Shown here piece by piece: positions 25,594-33,358 of a stretch of 64,000 bases of DNA (position 1 is its first letter; each line of letters starts with the position of its first letter). Both the position numbers and the translations under genes were made by a program. Source of the stretch: Cryptosporangium arvum DSM 44712 (GTDB lineage: Bacteria > Actinomycetota > Actinomycetes > Mycobacteriales > Cryptosporangiaceae); NCBI RefSeq assembly GCF_000585375.1, contig NZ_KK073874.1, positions 868,001 to 932,000 of the forward strand. The letters are read 5' to 3'. The notes beneath the pieces were generated by a model. The model was not told where the DNA came from and made no database searches. It was given only the letters and a program-made list of their open reading frames with translations.

Positions 25594-26074
25594 GCCGACT
25601 CAGGGCACGTCCTACGCCGTCAACGAGAGCGTCAGCGTGTCGTTCTTCGCGATCGAATCGACATGGGAGCGGACGAGTTGCTGGGTGAGGCCGCTGCTGC
25701 CATCGACGCTATGCCTGCCACGGACCGGGCCCGGCGGACCACCGCGATCCGTTCGGTGTTACCGAGTTCAACACGTCTCGTCGAGTGGGTCGATACGGGC
25801 CGGGCTCGGGGCGTTCCAGGCGCCGCCGCGGTGCGGCGATCTTCGGCGGCTCGGCGAACAGCAGGTCGCTGGACCGCGCGGCGATGTCCTCAGGTCTCGG
25901 GATGTGCAGCCTCGAGCACCGTTCCCCGACGTGGGTCTGCCGGCCCCGGAACCAGCGGGGCTCGGTGCCGACGGCGTCGGCGCGGAACGCGGTGGGGCGG
26001 GTGAAGAACGGATGGGCAGCCGTCTGACTAAATGGACTTCGTGCCATTAATGGGACGGTGCGTACTAAAAGGAC
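25594..26074. other. Gene-poor stretch with possible gene remnants
   Basis: No convincing complete gene is present here. A 112-codon frame on the minus strand (25709-26047) reads protein-like in its middle (RGRQTHVGERCSRLHIPRPED) with G/C third positions, but fades at both ends. On the plus strand a coding-like patch near 25663-25760 reads LLGEAAAAIDAMPATDRARR. These look like fragments of degraded genes or a short unknown protein. The edge near 26028-26065 is unusually AT-rich and may hold a promoter. Confidence 0.35.
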
Positions 26075-26088
26075 AGGAGGTAGCGTAC

Positions 26089-26118
26089 GTGTTCGGGTGT
26101 TCTATGATCGGGGAGTGA
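26089..26118 (+). CDS. Putative nine-residue leader peptide
   Basis: A perfect AGGAGG site (26075-26080) is followed eight bases later by GTG and nine sense codons (MFGCSMIGE) ending in TGA. Such a strong ribosome site before so short a frame, directly upstream of a run of stem-loops and a small membrane-protein gene, resembles an attenuation leader. There is no other evidence that it is translated. Confidence 0.3.
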   Translation: MFGCSMIGE

Positions 26119-26177
26119 CTGGCCGATTGCTCAACCGCCGAATGCTCTGGCGTCTCGGGAGCTTCGGGTTATTAGCT

Positions 26178-26345
26178 CGCTGACCGCTCGCATGTAGCCG
26201 GTCAGCGGGTCGCCACGTCACCACGTCACCACGACGAGCGGTCCGCGCGTTCGCAGGCAACCCTCTCGCCTGCGTCCTTCCCTGCACCCGAGTTCGAGCG
26301 TCGCGCTCGAAGGTGCATCGCGCGTCCCCGCCGCCGTCCGGCGGG
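26178..26345 (+). ncRNA. Structured leader with four successive stem-loops
   Basis: Four strong hairpins follow one another. CGCTGACCG (26178-26186) pairs with CGGTCAGCG (26199-26207). CGCAGGC (26252-26258) pairs with GCCTGCG (26268-26274). TGCACC/GGTGCA (26283-26288 with 26312-26317) encloses TTCGAGCG/CGCTCGAA (26293-26300 with 26304-26311). CCGCC/GGCGG lies at 26331-26344. The last sits just before the AGGAG site of the next gene. No known motif class fits; the two-hairpin 6C RNA is excluded because the loops lack C-runs. Confidence 0.45.
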
Positions 26346-26364
26346 TTCCTCACAGGAGACCCCC

Positions 26365-26565
26365 GTGAACCCCGACTTCGTTGCGTCCACCAACATGCTT
26401 CCCTACGACCCCGCCCTGCTCTGGAAGGCTGCGATCGTCCTCGTCGTGTTCTTCGGCGTTGCCCGGCTGATCTACAAGAAGGAGCCCCGCAAGGGGCTGG
26501 GGTACTCGATCACGGTCGGCGCTGCGGCCGCGGGCCTCGTCGCGTTCCTGCTCCTGCCCCAGTGA
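26365..26565 (+). CDS. 66-residue membrane protein
   Basis: A short hydrophobic protein with two helices (about residues 17-36 and 48-64) separated by the basic loop YKKEPRKGLGY. GTG 26365 has a clear AGGAG site seven bases upstream. Nothing identifies a family. It follows a long structured leader and is followed by two strong hairpins, so it appears to be a stand-alone transcript. The frame stays open for about 60 codons after its TGA stop, reading a Gly/Pro/Ser-rich sequence to a TAG near 26748. Confidence 0.65.
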   Translation: MNPDFVASTNMLPYDPALLWKAAIVLVVFFGVARLIYKKEPRKGLGYSITVGAAAAGLVAFLLLPQ

Positions 26566-26592
26566 TCGCCGGAGCTCCCGGTTATCCAGCGC

Positions 26593-26658
26593 CCCGTCGG
26601 CGTGACACCCGACGGGATCGTGCCGCAGTGCTCGCCGGGCGCGAAGGTCGCGCCCGGC
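26593..26658 (+). terminator. Tandem terminator-like hairpins
   Basis: Two perfect stems lie after the 66-residue gene. CCCGTCGG (26593-26600) pairs with CCGACGGG (26609-26616). The 11-base arm GCCGGGCGCGA (26634-26644) pairs with TCGCGCCCGGC (26648-26658) around a three-base loop. No U-run follows, as is usual for actinomycete terminators. They separate the small gene from the converging TetR gene. Confidence 0.55.
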
Positions 26659-26747
26659 AGCGGCCCGGGTGCCACCGACAGCGGGTCCAACGGGGGAGGG
26701 GTCGAATCGCCCGACGGGAGTGCGCGGTTGGAGAGCCCGCCGCTGCG

Positions 26748-27356
26748 CTAGCCGGCCCGGTCGCGGGCGACGAGCGCGGTCAGTTCGGTGGAGGTTCGGC
26801 GGATGTGGGCGGCGATGTCGACGGCCGCCGGGTCGTTCATCCAGCGCTGGAAGCCCACCTGGAAGATCGTGCCGCCGAATTCCGCGGTCAGGACGGCGTC
26901 GGGATCGGGGAGGCCGCGGGCGCGTAGGGCGTCGGCGGTGGCGGATTTGAGCGAGTGCAGTTTGAGCAGTTCGCGTTCGAGCAGGCTGGCGTTCGCGGAG
27001 ATCACCGCGAGGCGGCGGCGCGCGAACTCCTGACGTTCGGCGAAGAACGGGCCGAGCGCCTCGAACGCGCTGGTGACCAACTCGACCGGGGGCAGGCCCG
27101 CCGGTGCCGCGGCGACGGCCCCGGTGACGACCTCCTCGAGGAGGTCCGAGCCTTCGAACAGCACCTCGCGCTTGTCGGCGAAGTGCCGGAAGAACGTGCG
27201 CTCGGTGACGCCGGCCCTGGCGGCGATGCCCGCCACCGTCGCCTGCTCGAAGCCCTCGTCGGTGAACGCGTCGAGCGCCGCCATCAACATTCGTTCCCGG
27301 GCTCCGGGTTCCCATCGCGCCACGACGCTCAGTGTAGTGATGGCAGTGACTGACAT
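26748..27356 (-). CDS. TetR-family transcriptional regulator
   Basis: A 202-residue repressor. The helix-turn-helix covers about residues 20-66 and ends in AGVTERTFFRHFADKREVL. The C-terminal ligand domain has no recognisable specificity. It diverges from an NAD-dependent epimerase-like gene, and the gap and start region contain two related palindromes, one overlapping its own start codon. Autorepression and control of the neighbour are strongly suggested. Confidence 0.9.
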   Translation of the reverse strand: MSVTAITTLSVVARWEPGARERMLMAALDAFTDEGFEQATVAGIAARAGVTERTFFRHFADKREVLFEGSDLLEEVVTGAVAAAPAGLPPVELVTSAFEALGPFFAERQEFARRRLAVISANASLLERELLKLHSLKSATADALRARGLPDPDAVLTAEFGGTIFQVGFQRWMNDPAAVDIAAHIRRTSTELTALVARDRAG

Positions 27357-27357
27357 C
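27339..27357. promoter_or_regulatory. TetR operator, site 2
   Basis: GATGGCAG (27339-27346), a three-base spacer, then CTGACATC (27350-27357) form an inverted repeat with one mismatch. It covers the start codon of the TetR gene and shares its arm sequence with the perfect site 15 bases downstream. Confidence 0.6.
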
Positions 27358-27372
27358 GGGGTGTACCGTCAT

Positions 27373-27393
27373 TGATGTCAGCAACTGACATCA
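27373..27393. promoter_or_regulatory. TetR operator, site 1
   Basis: TGATGTCAG (27373-27381) and CTGACATCA (27385-27393) are perfect nine-base inverted repeats around CAA. The site lies 16 bases before the epimerase-like gene's ATG, in the position of its promoter or leader. It is the strongest operator candidate in the window. Confidence 0.75.
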
Positions 27394-27412
27394 CTAGGGA
27401 GCGCGATCATGC

Positions 27413-28297
27413 GTGTTTTTTGTCACCGGTGCCTCCGGAGGGATCGCGGGCGGCGTCGTGCCTGCGCTCGTGGAGGCGGGCCACGAGGTCGTCGGTCTGG
27501 TCCGGTCGGACGAGGGCGAGGCGAAGGTCAAGGCCTACGGCGCCGAGACGCGGCGGGGCGCTCTGGACGACCTCGACAGCCTGCGTGCCGGGGCCGAGGA
27601 CGCCGACGGGGTCGTCCACCTCGCCTACAACCACAGCGACTTCGCCGCCGCGGGCGCGCTGGAGCGGGCCGCGATCCAGACGTTCATGGACGTCCTCGAA
27701 GGCACCGGCAAGCCGTTCCTGTTCGCGTCCGGCGTCGCGCTGCACGAGCCGGGGGAGGTGCTCACCGAGGACGACCCGAGCCCGTTCTCCGGCCCGGAGG
27801 GCCACCGCGGGGGTGGCGAACAACTCGCGCTGAGCTACGCCGAACGCGGTGTCCGAGCCGTCTCGCTGCGCTTCCCGCCCACCGTGCACTACACCGGTGA
27901 CCACGGGTTCGTCGCCCACCTCGCCCGGGTGGCCCGCGAGCGGGGCGCCTCGGCCTACGTGGGCGACGGCGCCAACCACTGGTCGGCGGTCCACCGCGAC
28001 GACGCGGCGACGGCCGTCGTGCTCGCGCTGGAGAAGTCCGCGCCCGGTGCCGCGGTCCACGCGGTGGCCGAGCCGGGCATCCCCACCCGGGAGCTGGCCG
28101 AGGAGATCGGTCGTCAGCTGGGTGTACCGACCGAGTCGGTCTCACCCGAGGAGGCGCTGGCCCGTTTCGGCTTCGTCGGGATGGCGCTGGCCACCGACTT
28201 CCAGGCGTCGAGCACGCTCACCCGCAGGCGTCTCGGCTGGGAACCCACCGGCCCCACGCTGTTCGACGACCTCCGCGCCGGTCACTACACGCCCTGA
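27413..28297 (+). CDS. NAD-dependent epimerase/dehydratase-like protein
   Basis: A 294-residue extended-SDR protein, cofactor motif VTGASGGIAGGV at the N-terminus, acting on an unknown substrate. The expected opening MRVFVTGASG is split. ATG 27409 with a good GGGAG ribosome site is in a different frame because a T-run has six Ts where five would fit. The usable in-frame start is GTG 27413. Either GTG is used, or slippage or a sequencing error at the T-run is involved. The 3' end overlaps the converging mtnK-like gene by 13 bases. It is divergent from, and probably repressed by, the TetR gene. Confidence 0.82.
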   Translation: MFFVTGASGGIAGGVVPALVEAGHEVVGLVRSDEGEAKVKAYGAETRRGALDDLDSLRAGAEDADGVVHLAYNHSDFAAAGALERAAIQTFMDVLEGTGKPFLFASGVALHEPGEVLTEDDPSPFSGPEGHRGGGEQLALSYAERGVRAVSLRFPPTVHYTGDHGFVAHLARVARERGASAYVGDGANHWSAVHRDDAATAVVLALEKSAPGAAVHAVAEPGIPTRELAEEIGRQLGVPTESVSPEEALARFGFVGMALATDFQASSTLTRRRLGWEPTGPTLFDDLRAGHYTP

Positions 28298-29493
28298 CTC
28301 AGCCCGAGTGGCTCGGAGGTGAGGTCGGCCAGGACGTCGGGGTCGGGGCGGCCGTGGAGGGTGTGGGTGATGAGCACGCGGGACGCGCGCAGGGCTCGGC
28401 GGGCGGCCTGCACCCGCTGGTCCTCGGGCAGCGTCTCGATGTCGGCGACCTTCGCGAACCCGATCACGCGGCGCGCGACCTCGGCCCCGGCGTAGGTGAC
28501 CGCGTCGGTCCACACCTGCGTCAGCAACGACTCCAGAACCGCGTCCCCGTAGACGCGCGGATCCTGCCGGGACGGCCACCGGTCGCGGTAGGTCCGCTCG
28601 AACGAACCCCAGGTGACCCGCCCGAGCCCGAGCAGACGCCGGGCCCGGGAGTCCTGGCCCTGGGCCACCGCGCGGGCCGCGGCCAGCACGTAGTTGGCCC
28701 ACAGCATGCCGAGGTCGAAGCCGAGCGGCCCGTAGAAACCGAACTCCGAGTCGAACGCCCGCACCGACGGGTCGTCCCCGAACCGCACGAACACCGACCC
28801 GGTGTGCAGGTCACCGTGGAGCAGCGACTCCGCCCTGGTCATGAACGCGAACTTGGCCCGGCCGGCCGCGTGCTTCACGTCCGGGTCCCCGGCGAGCTCG
28901 GCCACGTCCGCCTCGTTCGACGGGTGCACGACGTTGTGGTCGTGGTCGACGAACGGCTCGGTGAGGACCAGGTCCTCGGTGATCTCGCACAGCTCGGGGT
29001 TGATCGCCCTGGCCACGGCCTGTTTGTGGGCCGCCGAGCCCACGCCGAACACCGAGGTGCCGAAGCCGACGTTCGCGATGTACTCGCCCAGCGCGGCTGC
29101 GGCCAGCTCGTCGTCGTCGGTGGCTTCGGTGCGCTCGTTGAGCACGGTGCGCCAGACCCGGTGATCGGAGAGGTCCTCGATCGCGAGCACGTACCGCGTC
29201 TCGTCGTAGAAGAGCAGGCCGGGGACGTGAGCCGGGTCGATGGCCTGGTGGGAGGCGAGCACGTACGCCTCGCGCGAGGAGCGCTCACGTGTCATCGGCC
29301 AGCTGGGGTCGGTGCGCACGTACGGCAGCGACTGCTTCAACACCAGCGAGCCGGCGCTGCCCTCCACGATGAACACCAGGTTGAGGTTGCCGTCGCCGAC
29401 CTCCCGGACCTGCGAGACCGTGCCCACCCGGGACGCCAGGTCCGGCAGCGAGGCGACGTAGTCCGGCACCGACTCGACGTCGAGAAGATCCAT
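28285..29493 (-). CDS. mtnK: Second methylthioribose-kinase-like protein
   Basis: A 402-residue MtnK homologue. REVGDGNLNLVF near residue 30 is the ATP loop, HGDLHTGSVF the catalytic loop and FDSEFGFYGPLGFDLG the metal-binding segment. MtnK-type features include WPMTRERSSREAY and DHDHNVVHPSN. It is the last gene after a ribose-type ABC importer, with a nine-base gap, so it probably phosphorylates the imported sugar. This context favours methylthioribose or a related thio- or deoxy-ribose. It differs clearly from the MtnK at 20406-21578, so it is not a recent duplicate. Confidence 0.9.
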   Translation of the reverse strand: MDLLDVESVPDYVASLPDLASRVGTVSQVREVGDGNLNLVFIVEGSAGSLVLKQSLPYVRTDPSWPMTRERSSREAYVLASHQAIDPAHVPGLLFYDETRYVLAIEDLSDHRVWRTVLNERTEATDDDELAAAALGEYIANVGFGTSVFGVGSAAHKQAVARAINPELCEITEDLVLTEPFVDHDHNVVHPSNEADVAELAGDPDVKHAAGRAKFAFMTRAESLLHGDLHTGSVFVRFGDDPSVRAFDSEFGFYGPLGFDLGMLWANYVLAAARAVAQGQDSRARRLLGLGRVTWGSFERTYRDRWPSRQDPRVYGDAVLESLLTQVWTDAVTYAGAEVARRVIGFAKVADIETLPEDQRVQAARRALRASRVLITHTLHGRPDPDVLADLTSEPLGLSQGV

Positions 29494-29501
29494 GAACCCA
29501 C

Positions 29502-30566
29502 CTAGGTCGGCTGGCCGGGAAGCGTCGCCCGGCGGGTGGACAACGTGTAGCTGAACAGCAGCGCGACCAACAGCACCGCGCCCTTCGCGACGTCCTGCAC
29601 GTAGTACGGCAGGCCCTTCATGCTGAAGCCGACGACCATCACGGTCACCAGCAGGGCGCCGAGCACGGTACCCCAGGCGTTCGGCACGTTCCGCCCGAGC
29701 ACCGACGTGCCCACCAGCGCGACCGCGACCGCGTCGAGCAGCAGCGAGTTGCCCGCCGAGACGTCGCCCTGGCCGATCCGCGCCGCGAGCAGCAGACCGG
29801 CCACCGAGGCGAGCACGCCGGCGGCGACGTAGGCGGCGCTGCGGTAGAGACCGACCCGGACACCGGCCAGCCGCGAGGCCTCCGGGTTGGCGCCGACCGC
29901 GTACAGCAGGCGGCCCCAGCGCGTCCGCTCGAGCAGGAACCAGACCAGCACCGAGATGACGATCAGCAGGATCGCCGGGAACGGCACCGGGCCGATCTTG
30001 CCCTGGGCGAGGTAGAGGAAGCCGTCGGTGAAGCGCCCCGGCGCGGTCGAACCGTCGTCGAGCGTCATCCGCGACGAGATCGACTTGCCGTCGACGAGGA
30101 CGAGTTTCAGGCCCATGATCGCGAACATCGTGGTCAGCGTCGCGAGCAGGTCGGGGATGCGGGCCCAGACGATCAGGGCTGCGTTGATCAGGCCGATCAC
30201 TCCACCGGCGATCAGCACGACGACGATCGCGACGCCGCCGACCTGGTTGCCGATGACCATCGTCCAGGCGGCGAGCGAGACCGCGAAGCCGGCGGTGCTG
30301 CCGACGCTCAGGTCGAGGCCGCCGACGGTCATCGCGATCGTGACGCCGAGCCCGGCGATGCCGACCGGGGCGGCGTAGACGAGCAGGCCCCAGAGGTTGG
30401 AGCTGGTGCGGAAGTTCGGTTCGCTGATCAGGAAGTAGGCCACCAGCAGGACGGTGACCGCGACGAAGCCGTAGCGGACGACGGCTTCGCGGAAAGAGAC
30501 GATGGTGGAGCTCTTCTCGACCGGAGCCGGAGACGGTTGCTCGGCTCGAGACTGCGTACTGCTCAC
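29502..30566 (-). CDS. Ribose-type ABC transporter permease
   Basis: A 354-residue membrane protein of the RbsC family. It has eight to ten hydrophobic segments, the GGLDLSVGSTAGF motif after the third helix and the RTRWGRLLYAVGANPEASRLAGV loop typical of this family. It pairs with the ATPase whose 3' end overlaps its start (30563-30566). It is followed by the second mtnK-like gene, suggesting an uptake route for methylthioribose or a similar ribose derivative. Confidence 0.9.
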   Translation of the reverse strand: MSSTQSRAEQPSPAPVEKSSTIVSFREAVVRYGFVAVTVLLVAYFLISEPNFRTSSNLWGLLVYAAPVGIAGLGVTIAMTVGGLDLSVGSTAGFAVSLAAWTMVIGNQVGGVAIVVVLIAGGVIGLINAALIVWARIPDLLATLTTMFAIMGLKLVLVDGKSISSRMTLDDGSTAPGRFTDGFLYLAQGKIGPVPFPAILLIVISVLVWFLLERTRWGRLLYAVGANPEASRLAGVRVGLYRSAAYVAAGVLASVAGLLLAARIGQGDVSAGNSLLLDAVAVALVGTSVLGRNVPNAWGTVLGALLVTVMVVGFSMKGLPYYVQDVAKGAVLLVALLFSYTLSTRRATLPGQPT

Positions 30567-32137
30567 TGCGCGACCTCTCCGGAAAAGGCGCGCACGACGT
30601 CGTCGCGGCTGACCTGTGAAAGGGGGGAGTCGAGGGTCAGCGCGCCCTCGACCAGAACGAGAACGCGGTCGGCGACCTCCAGCACCTCGTCGACGTCGGC
30701 GGAGAGCACCACGACCGCTCCGCCGGCGTTCGCGACCGCGCGGACCTGCTCGCCGATGTCGCGCCGGGCGCCGAGGTCGACGCCGCGGAAGGGCTCGTCG
30801 AGGAGCAGCAGCCGGGCGTTCTCGACCAGCCAGCGGCCGACGACGACCTTCTGCTGGTTGCCGCCGGAGAGCTCGTTGAGCTCGGTGCGGGGGCCGCGGG
30901 CGACGATGCCGAGCTTCTCGATGACGGTGGTCGCGCGGTCGCGTTCGGTGCCCTGGTTGAGGACGCCGACGCGGCTGGCGACCTTGGTGATGAACGGGAG
31001 GCTCAACGTGCGCTGGATCGACCAGCCGGGGAGCAGTGCCTGGTCGGCTCGGTCCTCCGGGACCAGGTAGACGCCGCTGCGGATCGCCTCCGCGGGCGAA
31101 CGCGGAGCGCGGGCCAGGTCGGCGAAGTCGGCGGTTCCGGCCGGCCAGCGCGCGGAGCCGAACAGCCCGTGCGCGAGTTCGGACTTCCCGGCCCCGATCA
31201 GCCCGACGATCCCGGTGACTTCGCCCCCGTTGAGGCTCAGGTCGAGCTCGGGGCTCTCCGCGAACAACCGCACGCCGCTCAGGCGCACCACCGAGGTGGT
31301 GGACGAGGAAGCCGCGTCGTCGGTGGTGGGGCGGTCGTGGTCGAGGACCGTGGCGCGCAGGCCCTCGGCGCTGTCGCCGAGCATGGCGGGCAGGATCACC
31401 GGCCAGCTGAGCGGCTTGGCGACGTCGGCGGTGACGCGCCCGTCACGCAGCACGACCGCGCGGTCGGCGATCGCGTCCACCTCGCCGAGCCGGTGGCTGA
31501 CCAGTAACACCGCGAGCCCGTCGGCACGCAGCTGACGCACGACCCCGAACAGCCGGTCGGACTCCGCGGACGACAGCGCCGACGTCGGCTCGTCGAGGAT
31601 CAGCAGTTTCGGGCGCTGCAGCAGCGTGCGCGCGACCACCAGCAGCTGGGCGTCGGAGATGCCGAGCGTCGCCACGTCGCGGCGCAGCACGGCGTCGGAC
31701 CAGCCGAGGTCGAGCACCTCGACCGCGCGGCGCGCGACCTCCAGCACCTCCCGGCGCCGCAGCGCCCACGACGCGCCGCCGCCGGCGAGCTCGTCGAACG
31801 CGAGGTTCTCCGCGACCGTCAGACCGGGCACGACCCCCTCGCGTACCCGCTGGTGCACGGTCGCGATTCCCCGGGCCCGCGCCTCGGTCGGCGACGCCAG
31901 CCGCACCGGCTCGCCGTCGACGAGGATCTCGCCGGTGTGATCGGGGTGCGCGCCGGCCAGGATCTTGATCAGCGTCGACTTGCCGGCGCCGTTCGCCCCG
32001 AGCAGCGCGACGACTTCACCGCCGACGATCTCCAGGTCGACGCCGCGCAGGACGACGTTCGGACCGAACGACTTGCCGACGCCCCGCACCGAAACCGTGG
32101 TGGTCCCGGTGTGCGGCGTCGATACAGGCGAGCTCAT
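30563..32137 (-). CDS. Ribose-type ABC transporter ATP-binding protein
   Basis: A 524-residue RbsA-type tandem ATPase. The first nucleotide-binding domain has LLGANGAGKSTLIK (about residue 45) and its signature reads LGISDAQLLVVARTL, a degenerate version. The second has the altered Walker A GLIGAGKSELAHGL and the intact signature LSGGNQQKVVVGRWL, as usual for this family. It energises the permease encoded immediately downstream. Start and stop overlaps place it in one operon with the binding protein, permease and kinase. Confidence 0.92.
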   Translation of the reverse strand: MSSPVSTPHTGTTTVSVRGVGKSFGPNVVLRGVDLEIVGGEVVALLGANGAGKSTLIKILAGAHPDHTGEILVDGEPVRLASPTEARARGIATVHQRVREGVVPGLTVAENLAFDELAGGGASWALRRREVLEVARRAVEVLDLGWSDAVLRRDVATLGISDAQLLVVARTLLQRPKLLILDEPTSALSSAESDRLFGVVRQLRADGLAVLLVSHRLGEVDAIADRAVVLRDGRVTADVAKPLSWPVILPAMLGDSAEGLRATVLDHDRPTTDDAASSSTTSVVRLSGVRLFAESPELDLSLNGGEVTGIVGLIGAGKSELAHGLFGSARWPAGTADFADLARAPRSPAEAIRSGVYLVPEDRADQALLPGWSIQRTLSLPFITKVASRVGVLNQGTERDRATTVIEKLGIVARGPRTELNELSGGNQQKVVVGRWLVENARLLLLDEPFRGVDLGARRDIGEQVRAVANAGGAVVVLSADVDEVLEVADRVLVLVEGALTLDSPLSQVSRDDVVRAFSGEVAQ

Positions 32138-32152
32138 TGTTTCTCTTGGTTA

Positions 32153-33271
32153 CTAGGCGGCGTTCGGCAGCCAGTCTGCCACCGACACGGTGTCCAGCTT
32201 CAGCTTCGGTTCGGCCTTCACGACGTCACCCACCGTGGTGATGCTCTTCTCCTTGAGCACCTGCTGAGTGATCAGCACGCCGGGGAACTGCACCGACGAC
32301 TCGTTGAACTGACCGGCGAGCTTCAGCGAGATCGTCCGCACCACCGCGGCGCCGATCTGGCCCGGGTCGGTCGCGGCGGTGGCCACCCACGGGCTGCCCG
32401 CGGCGGTCATGACCTCGAGGTCGGCGTTCGAGATGTCGATGCCGTAGACCTTCACCTTGTCCTGCAGGTTGTTCTGCTTCACGGCCTGGACGACACCCTT
32501 GGTGATCTCGTCGTAGGGCGCGAAGATCGCCTTGACGTCGGGGTGCTGCTTGAGCGCCGCGTCGACGAGCGGGATGTTGTCGGTCGCGGTCGACTCGGTG
32601 ACCTTGCCGGTGAAGAACACCTGCTGGAGCTTGTTGTCGGCGACGACCTTCTTCCAGACCTGGCCGCGCCGGTCGAGCGGGGCGAAGCCGGTGGCCGAGA
32701 CCAGGCCGACCTTCTGGTTCTGGCCGATGTCCTTGACCATCTGGTCGAGCACGGCCTGCGCCAGGCTCTCGTCGGACTGGCTGGTGTTGATGTATCCGGT
32801 GACGTCGGCGGGCAGCGCGACGTCGTAGACGATCGTCGGGATGCCGGCGGCGACGGCCTTCTTCACCAGCGGGGCGATCGTGTCGGTCTGGCCGTGGTCG
32901 ACGATGATCGCCGCCGGCTTCGAGTCGATCGCCTGCTGCAGGTCGGAGGCCTGCTTGGCGTTGTCGTTGCGCGCGTCGGTGACGGTCAGCTTGATGTTGG
33001 CCGCGGCCGCCTGCTTCTGGGCGCCCTGACCCCAGGCTTCGAAGTAGTCGCCCGCGCCACTCTGCCGGACGAGAGCTACCGTTACCGGGTCGGCGTTGAA
33101 AGGGCTGGGGAGCGGCGCACTGGCCGTCGGGCCGGTGGACGGCGAGGACGAAGCGTCACTCTCCGTCGAGTCGCTCTGCGAGCAGGAGGCGACGGCGAGC
33201 AGCGTGGCGAGCGCGCTGGTCGCGAAGAGCACGGTCCGGCGCGGACGCCGGGCAAGGGTCGTGATGGGCAC
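32153..33271 (-). CDS. Ribose-type substrate-binding lipoprotein
   Basis: A 372-residue periplasmic-binding-protein-family receptor. The signal ends in LLAVASC, making Cys30 the lipid anchor, followed by a Ser/Asp-rich linker. Sequences such as VALVRQSGAGDYFEAWGQG and AIIVDHGQTD show the type I sugar-binding fold. It is the first gene of the importer operon and diverges from mtnD across an 87-base gap. The start is GTG 33271. The ligand is inferred from the kinase and mtnD neighbours. Confidence 0.88.
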   Translation of the reverse strand: MPITTLARRPRRTVLFATSALATLLAVASCSQSDSTESDASSSPSTGPTASAPLPSPFNADPVTVALVRQSGAGDYFEAWGQGAQKQAAAANIKLTVTDARNDNAKQASDLQQAIDSKPAAIIVDHGQTDTIAPLVKKAVAAGIPTIVYDVALPADVTGYINTSQSDESLAQAVLDQMVKDIGQNQKVGLVSATGFAPLDRRGQVWKKVVADNKLQQVFFTGKVTESTATDNIPLVDAALKQHPDVKAIFAPYDEITKGVVQAVKQNNLQDKVKVYGIDISNADLEVMTAAGSPWVATAATDPGQIGAAVVRTISLKLAGQFNESSVQFPGVLITQQVLKEKSITTVGDVVKAEPKLKLDTVSVADWLPNAA

Positions 33272-33279
33272 GTGTTAGA

Positions 33280-33333
33280 GCATGCACCTGACCAGGAATA
33301 ACTCCTAGCGGCGGGGTAGGAATCCCAGCATGC
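33280..33333. promoter_or_regulatory. Divergent control region with paired GCATGC palindromes
   Basis: The gap between the importer operon and mtnD holds GCATGC at 33280-33285 and again at 33328-33333, and between them an inverted pair TCCTA (33303-33307) and TAGGA (33317-33321). The symmetric arrangement suggests a shared operator or promoter region for both directions. The binding protein is unknown. Confidence 0.4.
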
Positions 33334-33358
33334 GGAACGCAGCAAGGTGGAGGTTGTC

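Noticed and set aside
26178-26317. 6C RNA motif candidate
   Set aside because: The hairpins do not have loops with runs of six or more C, which define that class.
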